DNA of 64,000 nucleotides, taken from JALOLG01 sp963722415 (GTDB lineage Bacteria > Actinomycetota > Acidimicrobiia > Acidimicrobiales > Ilumatobacteraceae). The notes under the pieces are model-generated. The model was not told the origin of the DNA. It saw only the letters and a program-made list of their open reading frames with translations, and made no database searches. Made by a program: the position numbers and the translations under genes. Below, one piece after another: positions 45,952-55,406 of this stretch. The first letter of the stretch is position 1. Each line of letters opens with the position of its first letter. The stretch spans positions 94,311-158,310 of the forward strand of contig CAVRNI010000052.1 of NCBI GenBank assembly GCA_963722415.1, written 5' to 3'.

Positions 45952-46548
45952 TCACGGCTCCAGGGCGGCGCGGAGGAAGGCCTGGAGCTCGGCTCGCAGG
46001 CGGCGCAGGCCGGTGGCGTCGACGCGCCAACCGACGGCCCGCAACGCCTCCGGTTCGGTGGCGATGCCGGTCACCGTGGCGTAGGCGATCGCGGCGACGA
46101 GCCCGGGGTCGGCGCGGCGCAGGCGCCCGCGCGCCATCTCGGCGCCGAGGTAGCCGATCGCCCGCTCCACGAGCGGAGCGACATGCTCGCGCAGGCGCGC
46201 GGCCTGGGGCGCGGGGAGACGACCGACCTCGCGGACCAGACCCAGGAGCGCCGGTCGACGGACGGCCGGTCGGAACACCGCCCGGACCACGGCGTCGATG
46301 CGATCGAGCGGATCGTCGGGCGCCGAGCGCACCGCGGCATCGATCACCACGGCCAGTTCGGCGGCCGCTGTCTCGAGCACGGCGTCGACGAGGTCATCCT
46401 TCGACGGGAACCAGTACAGGACGGTCTGCTTGCGGACGCCGACCTCGCGGGCGATCTCGTCGAGCGACACTGCATCGACCCCGCGTGTGCCGAACAGGTC
46501 GAGCGCGGCGTCGACGACGCGGATGCGGGTGTTGCCGGTGACGCCCAT
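45952..46548 (-). CDS. TetR family regulator
   Basis: A 198-residue regulator with a TetR N-terminal HTH: TRIRVVDAALDLFGTRGVDA, VSLDEIAREVGVRKQTVLYW and FPSKDDLVDAVLE. The C-terminal ligand domain is unassigned. ATG 46548 was chosen because it opens the HTH; the frame is open much further upstream without coding character. It diverges from the beta-glucosidase gene with 64 bp between starts and probably controls it. Confidence 0.87.
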   Translation of the reverse strand: MGVTGNTRIRVVDAALDLFGTRGVDAVSLDEIAREVGVRKQTVLYWFPSKDDLVDAVLETAAAELAVVIDAAVRSAPDDPLDRIDAVVRAVFRPAVRRPALLGLVREVGRLPAPQAARLREHVAPLVERAIGYLGAEMARGRLRRADPGLVAAIAYATVTGIATEPEALRAVGWRVDATGLRRLRAELQAFLRAALEP

Positions 46549-46612
46549 CTCGGGCGTGATGGTACGTGCAGGCGATCTGCAGGGTCGCCGCGCCGTGCCC
46601 CATACTGGACCG

Positions 46613-48016
46613 GTGACCGCATCGAGCACTACCACCTCCCCGTCCACATTGACGTTCCCCGTCGGGTTCTCGTGGGGGACCGCGACGGCGTCGTTCCAGA
46701 TCGAGGGGGCGACCCAGGCCGACGGTCGCACCGATTCGATCTGGGACACGTTCTGCCGCGTCCCTGGCGCGATCACCGACGGCCACACCGGTGAGCCGGC
46801 CTGCGATCACTACCGGCGGATGCCCGACGACGTGGCGCTGATGGCCGATCTCGGCCTCGACACCTACCGCTTCTCGGTGGCGTGGCCACGGGTCCGCCCC
46901 GACGGCGGCGCGGTCAACCCGGCTGGTCTCGACTTCTACTCGCGACTCGTCGACGAACTGCTGGCGCACGACATCAGGCCCTGGGTGACGCTGTACCACT
47001 GGGACCTGCCGCAGACCCTCGAGGACGCCGGCGGCTGGACCAACCGCGACACCGCGTATCGCTTCGCGGAGTACACGAGCTCGGTCTACGAGGCCCTCGG
47101 CGACCGGGTGCCGACGTGGACGACGCTCAACGAGCCGTGGTGCTCGGCCTTCCTCGGCTACGCCGCCGGCGTTCACGCGCCCGGGCGAACCGAGCCGCGC
47201 GCCGCCGTGGCCGCCGTCCACCACCTGCTGCTCGCCCACGGTCTCGGCATCGAGGCCCTGCGGGCGGGCGGCGCCGAGCAGGTGGGCATCACGCTCAACT
47301 TCAACCCGGTCACCGCCGCGCACCCCGACGATCCGGCGGACGCCGATCTCGTCCGTCGCCTCGACGGGCTGCACAACCGGGTCTTTCTCGACCCCATCGT
47401 GCGCGGTGAGTACCCGGCCGACGTCGCCGCCGATCTGGCGCCGTACGGGCTCGACGACCACATCCGTGACGGTGACCTGGACGTGATCGGGGCTCCGATC
47501 GACGTGCTCGGTGTCAACTACTACTCGACATCACACGTCGAGGCGCGGCCGCCGACGCCCGGACAAGAGGAGCTCGAGGCGTTGCCGTGGACGGTGGGCA
47601 TCGATGCCGCCCGCAACGTGTCGCGGGGTCTGCCGCGCACGGCGATGGGCTGGGAGATCGAGGCCGACGGCCTGCGCCGGCTCCTCGTGCGCCTCCACAC
47701 CGAGTATCCGGGGACGCCGCTCGTGATCACCGAGAACGGCTCGGCGTGGGACGACACCGTCGGCGCCGACGGCGAGGTCGACGATCCCGAGCGCGTCGAG
47801 TACCTGCGCGAGCATCTCGCCGCGGCGCACGCGGCGATCGTCGAGGGCGTCGATCTGCGGGGGTACCTCGCGTGGTCGCTGCTCGACAACTTCGAGTGGG
47901 CGTTCGGATACGGCAAGCGCTTCGGCATCGTCCGCGTCGATTACGACACCCAGGTGCGCACGCCGAAGTCGAGCGCCAAGTTCTACGCCGACATCGCCCG
48001 CCGCAACGCCCTCTGA
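46613..48016 (+). CDS. GH1 beta-glucosidase
   Basis: It hydrolyses beta-glycosides in the cytoplasm, since no signal peptide is seen. The 467-residue length is typical. Both catalytic glutamates are present: the acid/base in TLNEPW and the nucleophile in VITENGSAW. Substrate-site text includes FSWGTATASFQIEGA, YRFSVAWPRV, YHWDLPQTLEDAGGW and DNFEWAFGYGKRFG. The start is GTG. Divergent TetR and flanking hairpin repeats suggest an independently regulated unit. Confidence 0.92.
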   Translation: MTASSTTTSPSTLTFPVGFSWGTATASFQIEGATQADGRTDSIWDTFCRVPGAITDGHTGEPACDHYRRMPDDVALMADLGLDTYRFSVAWPRVRPDGGAVNPAGLDFYSRLVDELLAHDIRPWVTLYHWDLPQTLEDAGGWTNRDTAYRFAEYTSSVYEALGDRVPTWTTLNEPWCSAFLGYAAGVHAPGRTEPRAAVAAVHHLLLAHGLGIEALRAGGAEQVGITLNFNPVTAAHPDDPADADLVRRLDGLHNRVFLDPIVRGEYPADVAADLAPYGLDDHIRDGDLDVIGAPIDVLGVNYYSTSHVEARPPTPGQEELEALPWTVGIDAARNVSRGLPRTAMGWEIEADGLRRLLVRLHTEYPGTPLVITENGSAWDDTVGADGEVDDPERVEYLREHLAAAHAAIVEGVDLRGYLAWSLLDNFEWAFGYGKRFGIVRVDYDTQVRTPKSSAKFYADIARRNAL

Positions 48017-48030
48017 CCACTCGTTCTCCG

Positions 48031-48079
48031 GTTTGTGTCACCGGATCCGGTGATCCTCGCCGGAATCGGTGACACAAAC
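48031..48079. repeat. 49-bp hairpin repeat A, copy 2
   Basis: Same 13-bp arms and total length as the copy at 45887-45935, with a changed centre. The inner stem keeps pairing through CGGTG/CGCCG, which includes a G-T wobble where copy 1 has a G-C pair. It begins 15 bp after the beta-glucosidase stop and precedes the acyl-reductase gene, which is read in the same direction. Confidence 0.85.
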
Positions 48080-48127
48080 AGGGTGACCTGGGGCGATACC
48101 CGGCTCTCTACCAAATGGTAGACGGCT

Positions 48128-50512
48128 GTGGTAGACATCGTTCCCGTGATCGCCGAGTCGCTCACGGGGAGACGAATCGCCATCACCGGTGCCACGGGGT
48201 TCGTCGGCACCGCCCTCGTCGAGCGTCTCATCCGCGCCGTTCCCGGCTGCGAGCTGGTCCTGGTGATCCGTCCCGGCCGCCGCACGACCGCGGCCCAGCG
48301 CGCCCAGAAGGAGATCATCCACAACGACGCGTTCGACCTTCTGCGCGCCGAGCTCGGCGACGCGTTCGGCGACGAGATCGCGCGCCGCATCACCACCATC
48401 GCCGGTGACGTCGGCACCGACGGACTCGGTCTCGACGCGACGGACCGCGCCACGTTCGCCTCCTGCGACATCATCATCCACTCCGCCGCCGCCGTGTCGT
48501 TCGACTCACCGCTCGACTCGGCGGTCGAGATCAACCTGCTCGGGCCGACGCGCGTCGCCGAGCTGTGCCACGACCTCGGCGTGACGCCCCACCTCGTCTC
48601 GGTGTCGACGTGCTACGTCGCCGGCAACCGCCGCGGCAACGCGCCCGAACAACTCGTGAGCGAGGGCCCGTTCGACATCGGCCTGTCCTGGAAAGCGGAG
48701 GTCGCCGCGGCCCGGCGTCTCAAGGGCGACACCGAGGCGCTGAGCCGTCAACCCGTCCACCTCGCCGAGTTCCGCCGCAACGCCCGCCACGAGATCGGCG
48801 CCGCCGGCGCGCCGGCCCTGGCGTCGAAGACCGAGCAGCTCCGGACGCGTTGGGTGAAGGATCAGCTCGTCGCCGCGGGGCGGGCACGGGCGGCGTCGGT
48901 CGGCTGGCCGGACGCCTACGCGTTCACCAAGGCGCTCGGTGAGCAGGCGCTGACCGAGTCGAAGGGTGACGTACCGGTCAGCATCGTCCGTCCGTCGATC
49001 ATCGAATCGGCGTGGGCCGAGCCGCGGCCGGGATGGATCCGCGGGTTCCGCATGGCGGAGCCGGTGATCATCTCGTACGCCCGTGGGCTGCTGAAGGAGT
49101 TCCCCGGCACGCCGGAGGGCACGGTCGACGTGATCCCCGTCGACATGGTCGTCGCCGCCATCATCGCCGTCGCCGCGGCCGGACCCGAGCGCGCTCCGGC
49201 GATCACCCAGGTCGCGTCCGGTGGCATCAACCCGCTCAAGTACCGCACGCTCGTCGACAACGTCAGCGCCTTCTTCACCGAGCACCCGCTGTACGACAAC
49301 GAGGGCCAGCCGATCGTCGTTCCCGAGTGGAGCTTCCCGGGACGCGGCCGCGTTCAAGCGCAGCTGACACGCGCCAAGTCGGCGATCACACGCGGCGAGA
49401 AGGTGATGCAGTCGCTCCCGTTGCGCGGCAAGCAGGCCGAGTTCGCGGCGACGCTCGAGCAGAAGCGGCTCGAGGTCGAACGGGCCCTCGAGTACGTCGA
49501 GCTCTACGGCCTCTACACCGAGTGCGAGGCGATCTATCAGGTCGACAACCTGCTCTCGCTGTGGGCGTCACTCGACGCCGTCGACCAGGCGCAGTTCCTG
49601 TTCGATCCGCGCGCCGTCGACTGGCCGACCTACATCCACGAGATCCACCTGCCGTCGATCGTCGACCATGCCCGCGTCAAGTCGACGCCCGGCAAGTCGC
49701 GCAGCACCGATCGCATGGTCCGCCTCCGCAAGCAGGTGCTCGATCCCAAGCGCCACGTTGCCGCCTTCGACCTCGAGAACACGCTCATCGCATCGAACGT
49801 CGTCGAGAGCTACTCGTTCCTCGCGACCCGCCGGCTGAACACGCCCGAGCGGATCCGCTACGTGATGCGCACGCTCGTCCAGGCGCCGGGTCTGCTGAAG
49901 CTCGATCGGCGTGATCGCACCGACTTCCTCCGCCACTTCTATCGACGCTACGAGGATGCGCCCGTCGACCAGATCGAAGAGGATGCCCGCGAACTGCTGA
50001 CCCAGCTCATCATCACCAAGAGCTTCCCCGCCGGCATTCGCCGTGTGCGCGAGCACCGCGCCGCGGGCCATCGCACGGTGTTGATCACCGGCGCGCTCGA
50101 CTTCGCGGTCGCCGGTTTGCGGCCGCTGTTCGACGAGATCGTCGCCGCCACGATGAGCACCCGGCCGGATGGGACGTATTCGGGCGAGATGATGTCGGTC
50201 CCGCCGACCGGTGAGGCGCGTGCCCAGATCCTCGCCGACTACTGCGAGGCCGAGGGCTTCCGTCTCGACGAGTGCGTCGCCTACGCCGATTCCTCGTCGG
50301 ACCTGCCGCTGTTCGAGGCGGTCGGGTTCCCGGTCGCCGTCAATCCCGAGACCCGGCTCGCAGCGATCGCCCGCAAACGCGGCTGGCTCGTCGAGCAGTG
50401 GTCGAAGGCGCAGGGCGGGCCGCGACCGATGCTGCCGATCGGCCCGCTGATGGTCGAACGCGAACGCCGCCGCCGATTTCGAGCGAAGCGAGACCCGGAA
50501 GCTCGTCGATGA
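48128..50512 (+). CDS. Fatty acyl-CoA reductase-type domain fused to HAD-IB phosphatase domain
   Basis: The 794-residue protein has an N-terminal NAD(P)-binding male-sterility/FAR-type domain (about 12-400: ITGATGFVGTALVERLI, IIHSAAAVSFDSPL, Tyr/Lys in DAYAFTKALGEQAL). The C-terminal HAD-IB domain (about 540-760: AAFDLENTLIASNV, VLITGALDFAV, CVAYADSSSDLPLF) follows. The usual DxDxT of HAD enzymes reads DLENT, so the second Asp is Glu. FAR domains reduce acyl-CoA to alcohol; the HAD half would remove a phosphate. It is first in a four-gene coupled operon with a PlsC-type acyltransferase, which suggests unusual membrane or storage lipids. Confidence 0.82.
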   Translation: MVDIVPVIAESLTGRRIAITGATGFVGTALVERLIRAVPGCELVLVIRPGRRTTAAQRAQKEIIHNDAFDLLRAELGDAFGDEIARRITTIAGDVGTDGLGLDATDRATFASCDIIIHSAAAVSFDSPLDSAVEINLLGPTRVAELCHDLGVTPHLVSVSTCYVAGNRRGNAPEQLVSEGPFDIGLSWKAEVAAARRLKGDTEALSRQPVHLAEFRRNARHEIGAAGAPALASKTEQLRTRWVKDQLVAAGRARAASVGWPDAYAFTKALGEQALTESKGDVPVSIVRPSIIESAWAEPRPGWIRGFRMAEPVIISYARGLLKEFPGTPEGTVDVIPVDMVVAAIIAVAAAGPERAPAITQVASGGINPLKYRTLVDNVSAFFTEHPLYDNEGQPIVVPEWSFPGRGRVQAQLTRAKSAITRGEKVMQSLPLRGKQAEFAATLEQKRLEVERALEYVELYGLYTECEAIYQVDNLLSLWASLDAVDQAQFLFDPRAVDWPTYIHEIHLPSIVDHARVKSTPGKSRSTDRMVRLRKQVLDPKRHVAAFDLENTLIASNVVESYSFLATRRLNTPERIRYVMRTLVQAPGLLKLDRRDRTDFLRHFYRRYEDAPVDQIEEDARELLTQLIITKSFPAGIRRVREHRAAGHRTVLITGALDFAVAGLRPLFDEIVAATMSTRPDGTYSGEMMSVPPTGEARAQILADYCEAEGFRLDECVAYADSSSDLPLFEAVGFPVAVNPETRLAAIARKRGWLVEQWSKAQGGPRPMLPIGPLMVERERRRRFRAKRDPEARR

Positions 50513-51694
50513 AAGCGCTGGAGATCCGACGCAACGTGGCCAAGCTCGGGCTGGCGCGGATCACAGGTGCGGTCAGCTCGTCGGCCGCGGTCAAGGTCGG
50601 GCCGCTCGAGTACCGACACGTCGACGAGCCCGACCTCCCGGGACCCGGCTGGCATCGCGTCAACACCCACCTGGCGGGCATCTGCGGTTCGGACCTGTCG
50701 CTGATCGAAGGACACGCCTCGACGTACTTCGACGACTGGGTGAGCTTCCCGTTCGTGCCGGGCCACGAGATCGTCGGCTCACTCGACGACGGAACGCGCG
50801 TCATCATCGAACCGGTCCTCGGTCACGCAGCGCGCGGCTTCGCTCCCCCGTTCGAAGGTGCGGCTCCCGGCGACGGTGACGACTACGCCCACCTCGCCAC
50901 CGGCGACCTGGAACCCGGCATCCAGACCGGGTTCTGCTGCTCGACGGGCGGCGGCTGGGCACCGAACTTCGTCGCCCACGAGACCCAGCTGCATCGCATC
51001 GGCGACGACATGCCCGACGAGCGGGCGGTCCTCGTCGAGCCGATCGCCGGTGGGATCCACGCCGCGCTGCTCACGTGGCCCACCATCTCCGAGGCCGCAG
51101 CGCCGGTGGTTGCGGTGCTCGGCGCAGGCACGATGGGGCTCGCCGCGATCGCCGGGTTGCGCCGCTACGTGCCAGACGTACGCATCGTCGCCGGCGCCCG
51201 CTACCCCGTCCAGCGCGCGGCCGCGACGTCCGTCGGCGCCGACATCGTCGTCGAACCCGGTGAACTGGGCCGCGCCGTGCGGCGGATGGTCGGCTGCCAC
51301 ATCATCGGCGATCACCTCACCAGCGGTGCTCACGCCACGATCGACGCGGTGGGCACGGCGGCGTCGATCGCCGACTGCCTGCGCATCACCCGGCCGCGCT
51401 GGCCGCGTCGTGCTGTTGGGGATGCCGGCCGACGTGACGCTCGATCTCACCGGGCTCTGGCACCGGGAGACCGAGATCAAGGGCGCCTACACGTACGGCA
51501 CCGAGACGCTCCCTGACGGGTCGCACACGCGCACGTTCGACCTCGCCGTCGAAACGGCCGACGCGCTGGAAGCGGAACGCCTGCTGTCGGCCACGTACCG
51601 GCTCGCCGACCATGTCGACGCCATCGCCCACGCATCGGCGGCGGGCCGGCGCGGCGCCATCAAGATCGCTTTCGATCTGCGAGAGGAGGGCTGA
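50509..51694 (+). CDS. Zinc-dependent alcohol dehydrogenase family protein, frameshifted
   Basis: An MDR dehydrogenase of about 395 residues. The N-terminal GroES-like half contains AGICGSDLSLIEGHAS (zinc ligand Cys) and FPFVPGHEIVGSL (His and Glu). The cofactor loop is VVAVLGAGTMGLAAIAGL. After DCLRITRP near 51398 the frame changes and continues as GRVVLLGMPADVTLDLTGLW to the stop at 51694. It overlaps the FAR-HAD stop (ATGA). An alcohol or aldehyde of the same lipid pathway is the likely substrate. Confidence 0.82.
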
Positions 51695-51696
51695 GC

Positions 51697-53286
51697 ATGC
51701 CTCGCCCCGGATTCGTCCTCGAGGTCGACCGTTCGACCCCACCGATCCTGTTCTGGCGCGGCGAGGGATTCAGCCTCGAGAAGCTGCCCGCCGACCGCAG
51801 CCGGGTGATCTATCCGCCCGAACCGTTGGCGGCGCTCGACGACGTCGACGGCGCGATCCGTCGGGCGTTGCTCGAGCCGCACGACGCCGATCCCCTGCCG
51901 GCGCTGCTGTTCCCCGGCATGAAGCTGACGATTGCGTTCGACGACGCCAGCCTGTCGCTGCCGAAGATGCGCACACCCGACACCCGCCAGCGGGTGATCG
52001 AAGCGGTGCTCGACCTCGCCGCCGCGGCCGGCGTCGACGACGTCCACCTGATCGCCGCCCTCGGCCTCCACCGCCGGATGCACGAGTACGAGCTCCGCCA
52101 CGTCCTCGGCGACCGCATCTACGACGCGTTCCAGCCACGCGGCGCGCTGTACCAACACGACGCCGAGGACTACGACAATCTGGTCGAGCTCGGCACCACG
52201 CCCGAGGGTGAGGTCGTCGAGATCAACAAGCGGGCGGCCGACAGCGATCTGCTCGTGTACGTCAACGTCAACCAGGCGGCGATGGACGGTGGCTGGAAGT
52301 CGGTCACCACGGGGCTCGCCTCGTACCGCTGCCTGAGCTTCCACCACAACCCCGAGACGCTGCAGAACACGCGCAGCCTGATGGACCGCCACAACAGCGA
52401 CCTGCACAAGAGCGTCTGGCGGATGGGCAAGGTCGTGCGCGATCACGGCCCGCAGATCTTCCAGATCGAGACGACGCTCAACACCGACACGTTCCCGTCG
52501 CCGTTCGACTTCCTGTCCAAGCGCGAGTGGGAGTGGACGGCGCGCGACCGTGCGACGTACTTGGCGACCGCCAAGTCGCTCGACCATGCGCCGGCGCGAT
52601 TGGCGCGCAAGATCTTCCACGGCATCGAGGCGCCGTACCGCACGACCAGCGTGCAGGCCGGCGACACCGAGAGCGTGCACAAGATCACGCTCGACAACGT
52701 GTACGCCCAGCAGTTGGTCGAGGTCCAGGGTCAGACGGACATCCTCACGATGGGGATCCCGTTCATCTGCCCCTACAACCCCGAGTCGATCATGAACCCG
52801 GTCCTCGTGATGTGCATGGGCCTCGGCTACCTGTTCAACATGTACCGCGGCCAGCCACTCGTGCGTGAGGGCGGGGTCGTGATCATGACCCATCCGACGT
52901 ATCGCGACTTCCACCCGGTCCACCATCCGAGCTACATCGACTTCTACGAGCAGGTTCTCGCCGACTCGAACGACCCCGTCGTGATGTCGAAGAAGTGGGA
53001 GAAGCAGTACGCCGAGGACGAGTGGTACCGCCATCTCTACCGCACGGGCAACGCCTACCACGGCGTCCACCCGTTCTATGCGTGGTACTGGGGCGCCCAC
53101 GGTCTGCAACACGCCGGCCGGGTCGTCATCGTCGGCGGTGACCCACAGGCGGTCCGCCGTCTCGGCTTCACCCCGGCGTCGACGATGGACGACGCGTTCG
53201 AGATCGCCAGCGATGTCGTCGGCCGGTCGGCGACCGTGACCCATCTGCACGTGCCCGCGATCCTCATCGCCGACGTGAAGACATGA
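51697..53286 (+). CDS. LarA-like (DUF2088) protein
   Basis: A 529-residue protein whose N-terminal half resembles nickel-pincer lactate racemase LarA: FPGMKLTIAFDDASLSLPKM, ALGLHRRMHEYELRHVLGD, QHDAEDYDNLVELGTTPEGE and DGGWKSVTTGL. The Lys of the last motif would hold the pincer cofactor. The His that precedes the Gly-Gly in LarA seems replaced in NVNQAAMDGG. The C-terminal half is longer than in LarA. No cofactor genes (larB, C, E) are present here. Start ATG has GAGGAGGG upstream. Its role in a lipid-type operon is unexplained. Confidence 0.72.
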   Translation: MPRPGFVLEVDRSTPPILFWRGEGFSLEKLPADRSRVIYPPEPLAALDDVDGAIRRALLEPHDADPLPALLFPGMKLTIAFDDASLSLPKMRTPDTRQRVIEAVLDLAAAAGVDDVHLIAALGLHRRMHEYELRHVLGDRIYDAFQPRGALYQHDAEDYDNLVELGTTPEGEVVEINKRAADSDLLVYVNVNQAAMDGGWKSVTTGLASYRCLSFHHNPETLQNTRSLMDRHNSDLHKSVWRMGKVVRDHGPQIFQIETTLNTDTFPSPFDFLSKREWEWTARDRATYLATAKSLDHAPARLARKIFHGIEAPYRTTSVQAGDTESVHKITLDNVYAQQLVEVQGQTDILTMGIPFICPYNPESIMNPVLVMCMGLGYLFNMYRGQPLVREGGVVIMTHPTYRDFHPVHHPSYIDFYEQVLADSNDPVVMSKKWEKQYAEDEWYRHLYRTGNAYHGVHPFYAWYWGAHGLQHAGRVVIVGGDPQAVRRLGFTPASTMDDAFEIASDVVGRSATVTHLHVPAILIADVKT

Positions 53287-54278
53287 AGCACGTCGTGCGT
53301 CGGGCGCAACGGGCGGCCGGACGGGCCGAACGGATCGTCCGTCGCGCGGCGGCGCCACTGCAGAAGTACGGGTTCCCGTACCGCGCCCCGACCGTTCCGA
53401 AGGGGGTCGTCGTCCCCCGCGAGCCGTCGAAGCTCGGCGCGGAGTACGACACGGAGTGGGCGCGATCGCCGCTCGCGCGAACGGCGCGGTCGGTGATCAC
53501 CGAGGGTCCGATCCGACTCCTCGCCCGCACGTTGACCAATCCCGACATCGTCGGGACCGACCGTCTCGACGACCTCGCCCGGCGCGACGATCCGCCGCCG
53601 GTCATCTTCGCCCCCAACCACCACAGCCACCTCGATACCGGTTTGATGATCCGGTCGGTTCCAGCCACGTGGCGACGTGATCTCGTCGTCGCCGCGGCCG
53701 CCGACTACTTCTTCGACAAGCACTGGAAGGCGGCGTTCTCGGCGCTCGCCCTGAACGCCATCCCGATCGATCGTGAAGCCACCGGCCGCAAGTCGGCGGA
53801 CATGATCCGCGACCTCATCGCCGACGGCTACAGCCTCGTGATCTATCCGGAGGGTGGCCGCTCGCCCGACGGCTGGGGACAGTCGTTCAAGGGCGGCGCC
53901 GCCTACCTCTCCAGCCGTACCGGCGCACCCGTCGTGCCGGTGTTCATCGACGGCACCGGGTCGATCTTCGGCAAGGGGATGAAGAAGCCGAAGCCCGGAC
54001 GCACGAAGGTGGTCTTCGGCTATCCGTTGATGCCGGAGGACGGCGAGAGCACGCGCCGCTTCAACGCCCGTATCGAGGCCGCCGTCACGGCCCTCGGCGA
54101 CGAGGCCCTGACCGACTACTGGACGGCCCGCCAACGCGCCCACGCCGGCACCAGCCCGTCGCTCACCGGCCCCGAGTACAACGGCTGGCGCCGCCAGTGG
54201 GAGCTGTCGGAACATCGCAAGCTCGGCGCCGCCGGCCTCCGCCGCCGCCAGCAACGCCGCTGGCCCGACCTCGGCTAG
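53283..54278 (+). CDS. PlsC-type lysophospholipid acyltransferase
   Basis: A 331-residue acyltransferase of the PlsC family. The catalytic HX4D motif is in PNHHSHLDTGLM, and the acceptor-site motif reads VIYPEGGRSPDGWG. A further block, GAPVVPVFIDGTG, matches family motif IV. There is no clear transmembrane helix, so it is probably membrane-associated. It starts inside the LarA-like stop (ATGA) and ends the operon. It would place an acyl or alkyl chain on a glycerol-phosphate-type lipid. Confidence 0.85.
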   Translation: MKHVVRRAQRAAGRAERIVRRAAAPLQKYGFPYRAPTVPKGVVVPREPSKLGAEYDTEWARSPLARTARSVITEGPIRLLARTLTNPDIVGTDRLDDLARRDDPPPVIFAPNHHSHLDTGLMIRSVPATWRRDLVVAAAADYFFDKHWKAAFSALALNAIPIDREATGRKSADMIRDLIADGYSLVIYPEGGRSPDGWGQSFKGGAAYLSSRTGAPVVPVFIDGTGSIFGKGMKKPKPGRTKVVFGYPLMPEDGESTRRFNARIEAAVTALGDEALTDYWTARQRAHAGTSPSLTGPEYNGWRRQWELSEHRKLGAAGLRRRQQRRWPDLG

Positions 54279-54293
54279 CACACCGAAACCCGG

Positions 54294-54353
54294 CGAACTG
54301 TCTGCTTCATAACGCGCGTGGGTTCATCTGAAGCAGACAGAACGGAGGGGTGG
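54294..54353. repeat. 60-bp hairpin repeat B, copy 1
   Basis: CGAACTGTCTGCTTCA opens the element, and its right arm TGAAGCAGACAG gives a perfect 12-bp stem with a 19-nt loop; CGGAGGGGTGG closes it. It sits 15 bp after the acyltransferase stop. An equal-length copy is at 62281-62340. Confidence 0.85.
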
Positions 54354-54368
54354 CCTAGGGTGGGGGTG

Positions 54369-55394
54369 ATGCTGCGGCTGCGGCGACTTGTCGTCCTTCC
54401 GGTGGCGGTCGTGGGTGCGTCGTGCTCGACCGACACGACGACATCGTCGGACGACACTCTCTCGCCGACCACGACCTTGGTCGCCAACACATCGACGACG
54501 GTGCCCGCTGTTGCCACGACGGCGCCCGCCGAAACGTCGACCACCGTCGCGACGACGGCCGCCGCACCGACGACCGATGCCGCTGTGACGACCGCGCCCG
54601 CGGCGCCTTCGTCGGAGATCGCGGCCGCCTTCATCGGGGGTGCGGAAGGCGACTTCTGGTTGCCGCTCGGCTACTGGGACGGGACGGACTGGGTGCAACT
54701 GGGCGAGGAGGGCGACGCGACACCGCTCGAGTTCCCTGCTGCGACCGGCGACCCGATCCGCGTGACCGGGCTCGAACTCGCCCCTGTCGCGACGGCGCTC
54801 GGCGATTCTGACGAGGCGTGCTTCGACGGACAGACCGGGTTCGCCGTCGACGTCGCCGCGCCCACTCCGGAGCCACCCGGCTTCGGCTACTCCGCGATCG
54901 CCGTCGCGGGTGACTGGGAGATCCAGCCGCGACCCACCAACCAGGTCGGTCTCCAGATCGACGAGTACCGCCAGATCGGCGCGACGTTCGCCGACGACCT
55001 GGGAGTCGACGGCACGCTCGGCAAGGTCGTCCAGGTCGTACGGACCGACCTCGACGGCGACGGGATGGAGGAGGTGCTCGTCGCGTTCGAGTACGCCGAG
55101 GAGTCCATTCGCGGTGCGCCCGGCGACTTCTCGATCGTCTACGTGCGTGCACCGCGGATCGATGGCTCCGTCGAGGACAGCGTCGTCTTCTCCTCGTTCG
55201 TCGAGCCCGACCTCCCCGACGACGAGCTCCCGTTCATCACCATGGCCCGTGTGCTCGGGGTGGCCGACCTCAACGGCGACGGCCGGATGGAGGTCGCGTT
55301 GCACACCTGGTACTACGAGGGCGCCGGCGTGACCGTGTACGAGTTCGACGGCGACCGTTTGGCCCAGGTGATGGGCAACGGCTGCGGCGCGTGA
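54369..55394 (+). CDS. Putative lipoprotein with FG-GAP/VCBS-like repeats
   Basis: A 341-residue exported protein. The N-terminus MLRLRRLVVLPVAVVGASC is a signal peptide with a weak lipobox (GASC), followed by a Thr/Ala/Pro-rich linker to about residue 85. Two calcium-loop-like repeats, DLDGDGMEEVLVAFE and DLNGDGRMEVALHTW, suggest a beta-propeller of the FG-GAP type on the cell surface. No enzyme motif is seen. Function unknown. Confidence 0.7.
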   Translation: MLRLRRLVVLPVAVVGASCSTDTTTSSDDTLSPTTTLVANTSTTVPAVATTAPAETSTTVATTAAAPTTDAAVTTAPAAPSSEIAAAFIGGAEGDFWLPLGYWDGTDWVQLGEEGDATPLEFPAATGDPIRVTGLELAPVATALGDSDEACFDGQTGFAVDVAAPTPEPPGFGYSAIAVAGDWEIQPRPTNQVGLQIDEYRQIGATFADDLGVDGTLGKVVQVVRTDLDGDGMEEVLVAFEYAEESIRGAPGDFSIVYVRAPRIDGSVEDSVVFSSFVEPDLPDDELPFITMARVLGVADLNGDGRMEVALHTWYYEGAGVTVYEFDGDRLAQVMGNGCGA

Positions 55395-55406
55395 GCCGCG
55401 TCGGGC

